From: Actinomycetes bacterium
GTDB taxonomy: Bacteria; Actinomycetota; Actinomycetes; Nanopelagicales; Nanopelagicaceae
Reading direction: 5' to 3'
Assembly (NCBI GenBank): GCA_025355765.1
Contig: JANXZB010000124.1
Location: 1-48,908, forward strand
Length of the DNA stretch: 48,908 nt
The position numbers and the translations under genes were made by a program. The notes beneath the pieces were generated by a model. It was not told the origin of the DNA. It searched no databases and saw only the letters and a program-made list of their open reading frames with translations. How positions within the stretch are numbered: position 1 is the first letter of the stretch; every line of letters begins with the position of its first letter. Below, piece after piece: positions 47,159 through 48,908 of this stretch.

Positions 47159-48124
47159 ATGTTTAAAAATCATCGTGCTCGGCGAGTAACAACTTACCTG
47201 CTACTAGCAGGCGCGGTGACATTTGCGTCATCAGCCGCTGGGAGTGCGCAAGCTGCCTACTCAAAGGCGAGTACGGCAAAATGCGGCACCGTAACGTTGG
47301 CAGATAACGCTTGGGTGGGATACGAAGCCAACCTTGCCGTTGTCTCCTATGTGCTCAAGCACAACTTGGGCTGCAAAGTGGTTGTGAAGAACATCAGCGA
47401 AGAAATTTCTTGGCAGGGATTTGCTTCCGGCCAGGTAGATGCAATCTTGGAGAACTGGGGGCACGATGACCTAGCCAAGAAGTACATCACCAATCAGAAG
47501 GTCGCAGTGGATCTTGGGCTCACCGGCAACAAGGGCATTATCGGTTGGTACGTCGTGCCGTGGATGGCCAAGAAATACCCAGACATTCTGAACTACAAGA
47601 ACTTGAACAAGTACGCATCAATGTTCAAGACTTCTGAGTCCGGATCAAAGGGTGCATTCCTTGATGGAGACCCGTCCTATGTAACCAACGATGAGGCGCT
47701 CATCAAGAATCTCAAACTCAATTTCAAGGTTATTTACACTGGTAGTGAAGCGGCATTGATCACTTCCTTCCGCAATGCTGAAGCGCAGAAGAAGCCGATG
47801 ATTGGCTACTTCTATGAGCCTCAGTGGTTCCTTGCGCAGGTTCCTTTGAAGCACGTAACGCTGCCTGCCTACACCATGGGCTGTGACGCTGTTGCAGCAA
47901 AGGTTGCATGCGACTATCCACCATATGCACTCAACAAGATTGCCAGAGTGAAGTTCATGAATTCCGGATCACCAGCTGCGAAGATGATCAAGAAGTTCAC
48001 GTGGACTAATGTTGATCAGAACTCCGTAGCCAAATCACTTGCGGTCGATAAGTTGACCGATGAGGCCGCTGCAATGATCTGGGTCACCAAGCACGCAGCA
48101 CAAGTTAAGGCCTGGCTCGCCTAA
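47159..48124 (+). CDS. proX: Glycine betaine ABC transporter substrate-binding protein
   Basis: A 321-residue binding protein of the OpuAC/ProX type. The signal peptide spans about residues 1-32 (basic start, TYLLLAGAVTFASSAAG, cut near AQA). The mature part has LADNAWVGYEANLAVVSYVL, ENWGHDDL and GYFYEPQWFLAQV, with aromatic residues suited to hold a quaternary ammonium. ATG 47159 follows GGAGG at 47147-47151. It belongs to the betaine importer and follows an RNA hairpin that may raise its level relative to the permease. Confidence 0.92.
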   Translation: MFKNHRARRVTTYLLLAGAVTFASSAAGSAQAAYSKASTAKCGTVTLADNAWVGYEANLAVVSYVLKHNLGCKVVVKNISEEISWQGFASGQVDAILENWGHDDLAKKYITNQKVAVDLGLTGNKGIIGWYVVPWMAKKYPDILNYKNLNKYASMFKTSESGSKGAFLDGDPSYVTNDEALIKNLKLNFKVIYTGSEAALITSFRNAEAQKKPMIGYFYEPQWFLAQVPLKHVTLPAYTMGCDAVAAKVACDYPPYALNKIARVKFMNSGSPAAKMIKKFTWTNVDQNSVAKSLAVDKLTDEAAAMIWVTKHAAQVKAWLA

Positions 48125-48140
48125 GGCGAGAGTTAAAGAT

Positions 48141-48189
48141 GTGCAAGGCGTGCCTGCTTCGAGTATTCGTAGCAGGCACGCCTGGGCAC
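48141..48189 (+). terminator. Strong hairpin after proX
   Basis: GGCGTGCCTGCT (48147-48158) pairs perfectly with AGCAGGCACGCC (48171-48182), and CGA/TCG extend it inside the loop. GTGC/GCAC at the base (48141-48144 and 48186-48189) add pairing. No long T run follows, so it may end transcription partly or protect the proX mRNA. Confidence 0.6.
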
Positions 48190-48241
48190 AGAAGTTATTT
48201 CGATTTGGCAGTACCGTCAATGAAGTGAGAGGTGGATCTCG

Positions 48242-48908
48242 GTGAGTGCGCAATACGATTACATCATCGTTGGTGGTGGCTCGGCAGGAAGCGCACTGGG
48301 CAACCGACTGAGCGCCGACCCTAAGAACGAGGTGCTCATCCTCGAAGCTGGGCGTCGGGACTCCAAGAGGGATGTATTCATTCATATGCCGGCGGCACTC
48401 GCATTTCCCATTGGCAATAAGCGCTATGACTGGATGTATGAATCCGAGCCAGAACCTTTCATGAACAATCGGCGCATTTACCACGCGCGCGGAAAGGTTC
48501 TCGGCGGTTCGAGCAGCATCAACGGGATGATTTGGCAACGTGGCAATCCTATGGATTACGAACGTTGGGCAAAGGACCAAGGCATGGAAAATTGGGATTA
48601 CGCCCATTGCCTGCCATATTTCAAACGCATGGAAAATTGTTTAGCCGACCCCAAGAATCCTTTCCGCGGCAATAGCGGCCCGCTTCAACTCGAGCGAGGT
48701 CCTGTGAAGAACCCGCTTTTTAACGCTTTTTTCAAGGCCACGGTGGAGGCGGGATATTCACTGACAGATGATGTCAACGGCTATCGCCAAGAGGGATTTG
48801 CCGCCTTTGACCGCAACGTGCGCCGCGGACGTCGCCTCAGCGCGGCGAGGGCCTACTTGTATCCCGTGAAGAATCGAAAGAACTTAACTATCAAAACGAA
48901 GGCGATGG
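48242..48908 (+). CDS. betA: Choline dehydrogenase-type GMC oxidoreductase, N-terminal part (runs off the window)
   Basis: The open frame from GTG 48242 to the window end encodes 222 residues of a GMC flavoenzyme. The FAD motif is [18 protein letters not shown], followed by VLILEAG, the [17 protein letters not shown] signature and later [12 protein letters not shown]. BetA oxidises choline to betaine aldehyde, the substrate of the betB product upstream. Other GMC alcohol dehydrogenases look alike, so the substrate rests on context. GAGGTGG lies upstream. The 117-bp gap with the hairpin suggests partly separate expression. Confidence 0.83.
   Translation, partial: MSAQYDYIIVGGGSAGSALGNRLSADPKNEVLILEAGRRDSKRDVFIHMPAALAFPIGNKRYDWMYESEPEPFMNNRRIYHARGKVLGGSSSINGMIWQRGNPMDYERWAKDQGMENWDYAHCLPYFKRMENCLADPKNPFRGNSGPLQLERGPVKNPLFNAFFKATVEAGYSLTDDVNGYRQEGFAAFDRNVRRGRRLSAARAYLYPVKNRKNLTIKTKAM

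Noticed and set aside
48035-48607. 190-codon open frame on the minus strand near the window end
   Set aside because: It is antisense to the clear GMC flavoenzyme frame and to the proX end.

Overview
The window reads as a stretch of chromosome from a free-living, probably planktonic actinobacterium of middling GC content. The evidence is the gene order xerC - rpsB - tsf - pyrH - frr - cdsA - rlmN, the frequent GTG and TTG starts, the mycothiol-type (MDMPI) domain protein, and very compact packing with ATGA, TAATG, TGATG and GTGA junctions. No rRNA, tRNA, CRISPR array, insertion sequence or prophage was found. The organism call is an inference from gene content; no search was run.

Layout. (1) 1-5009: the 3' end of cimA; a leftward four-gene unit joining a cellulose-synthase-like glycosyltransferase to a STAS / anti-sigma-kinase / GAF-PP2C phosphatase partner-switching module; then xerC. 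(2) 5134-10978: a secreted DUF2202 protein, a terminator, then the translation and lipid cluster rpsB-tsf-pyrH-frr-cdsA-rlmN, with a foldable leader RNA ahead of rpsB. (3) 11164-15041: a secreted collagen-like Gly-X-Y protein and two membrane proteins, one resembling a SipW-type signal peptidase without its catalytic motif. (4) 15285-20809: a four-gene ABC importer facing a cytoplasmic metallophosphoesterase. (5) 20939-23115: decayed csbD and frnE fragments, then an ArsR / AHSA1-MDMPI / YCII stress-type cassette with a perfect palindromic operator.

(6) 23231-48908 is the most interesting part: more than 25 kb devoted to choline, glycine betaine and one-carbon catabolism in three transcription units. 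A rightward unit (GntR regulator, dimethylglycine dehydrogenase, EtfB, EtfA, formate-THF ligase, FdsG, FdsB, FdsA) should oxidise dimethylglycine and send C1 units to formate and CO2, gaining ATP and NADH. A leftward unit (IclR regulator, corrinoid protein, MetV, MetF, methyl-THF:corrinoid methyltransferase, ferredoxin-ASKHA corrinoid activase, DUF1638) and a divergent rightward unit (MttB-family betaine methyltransferase without pyrrolysine, betaine aldehyde dehydrogenase, ProV, fused double ProW, ProX, and the start of choline dehydrogenase) share a 134-bp control region with a three-half-site operator.

Proposed flow: choline or betaine enters through ProVWX; BetA and BetB convert choline to glycine betaine; MtgB moves one methyl to the corrinoid protein and MtgA passes it to THF; MetFV oxidises methyl-THF; DMG dehydrogenase removes the second methyl through ETF; Fhs and Fds finish the C1 units. 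This joins a B12 demethylation route best known from anaerobes to a respiratory-type dehydrogenase. FolD, a sarcosine-degrading enzyme and ETF:quinone oxidoreductase are needed but not present here.
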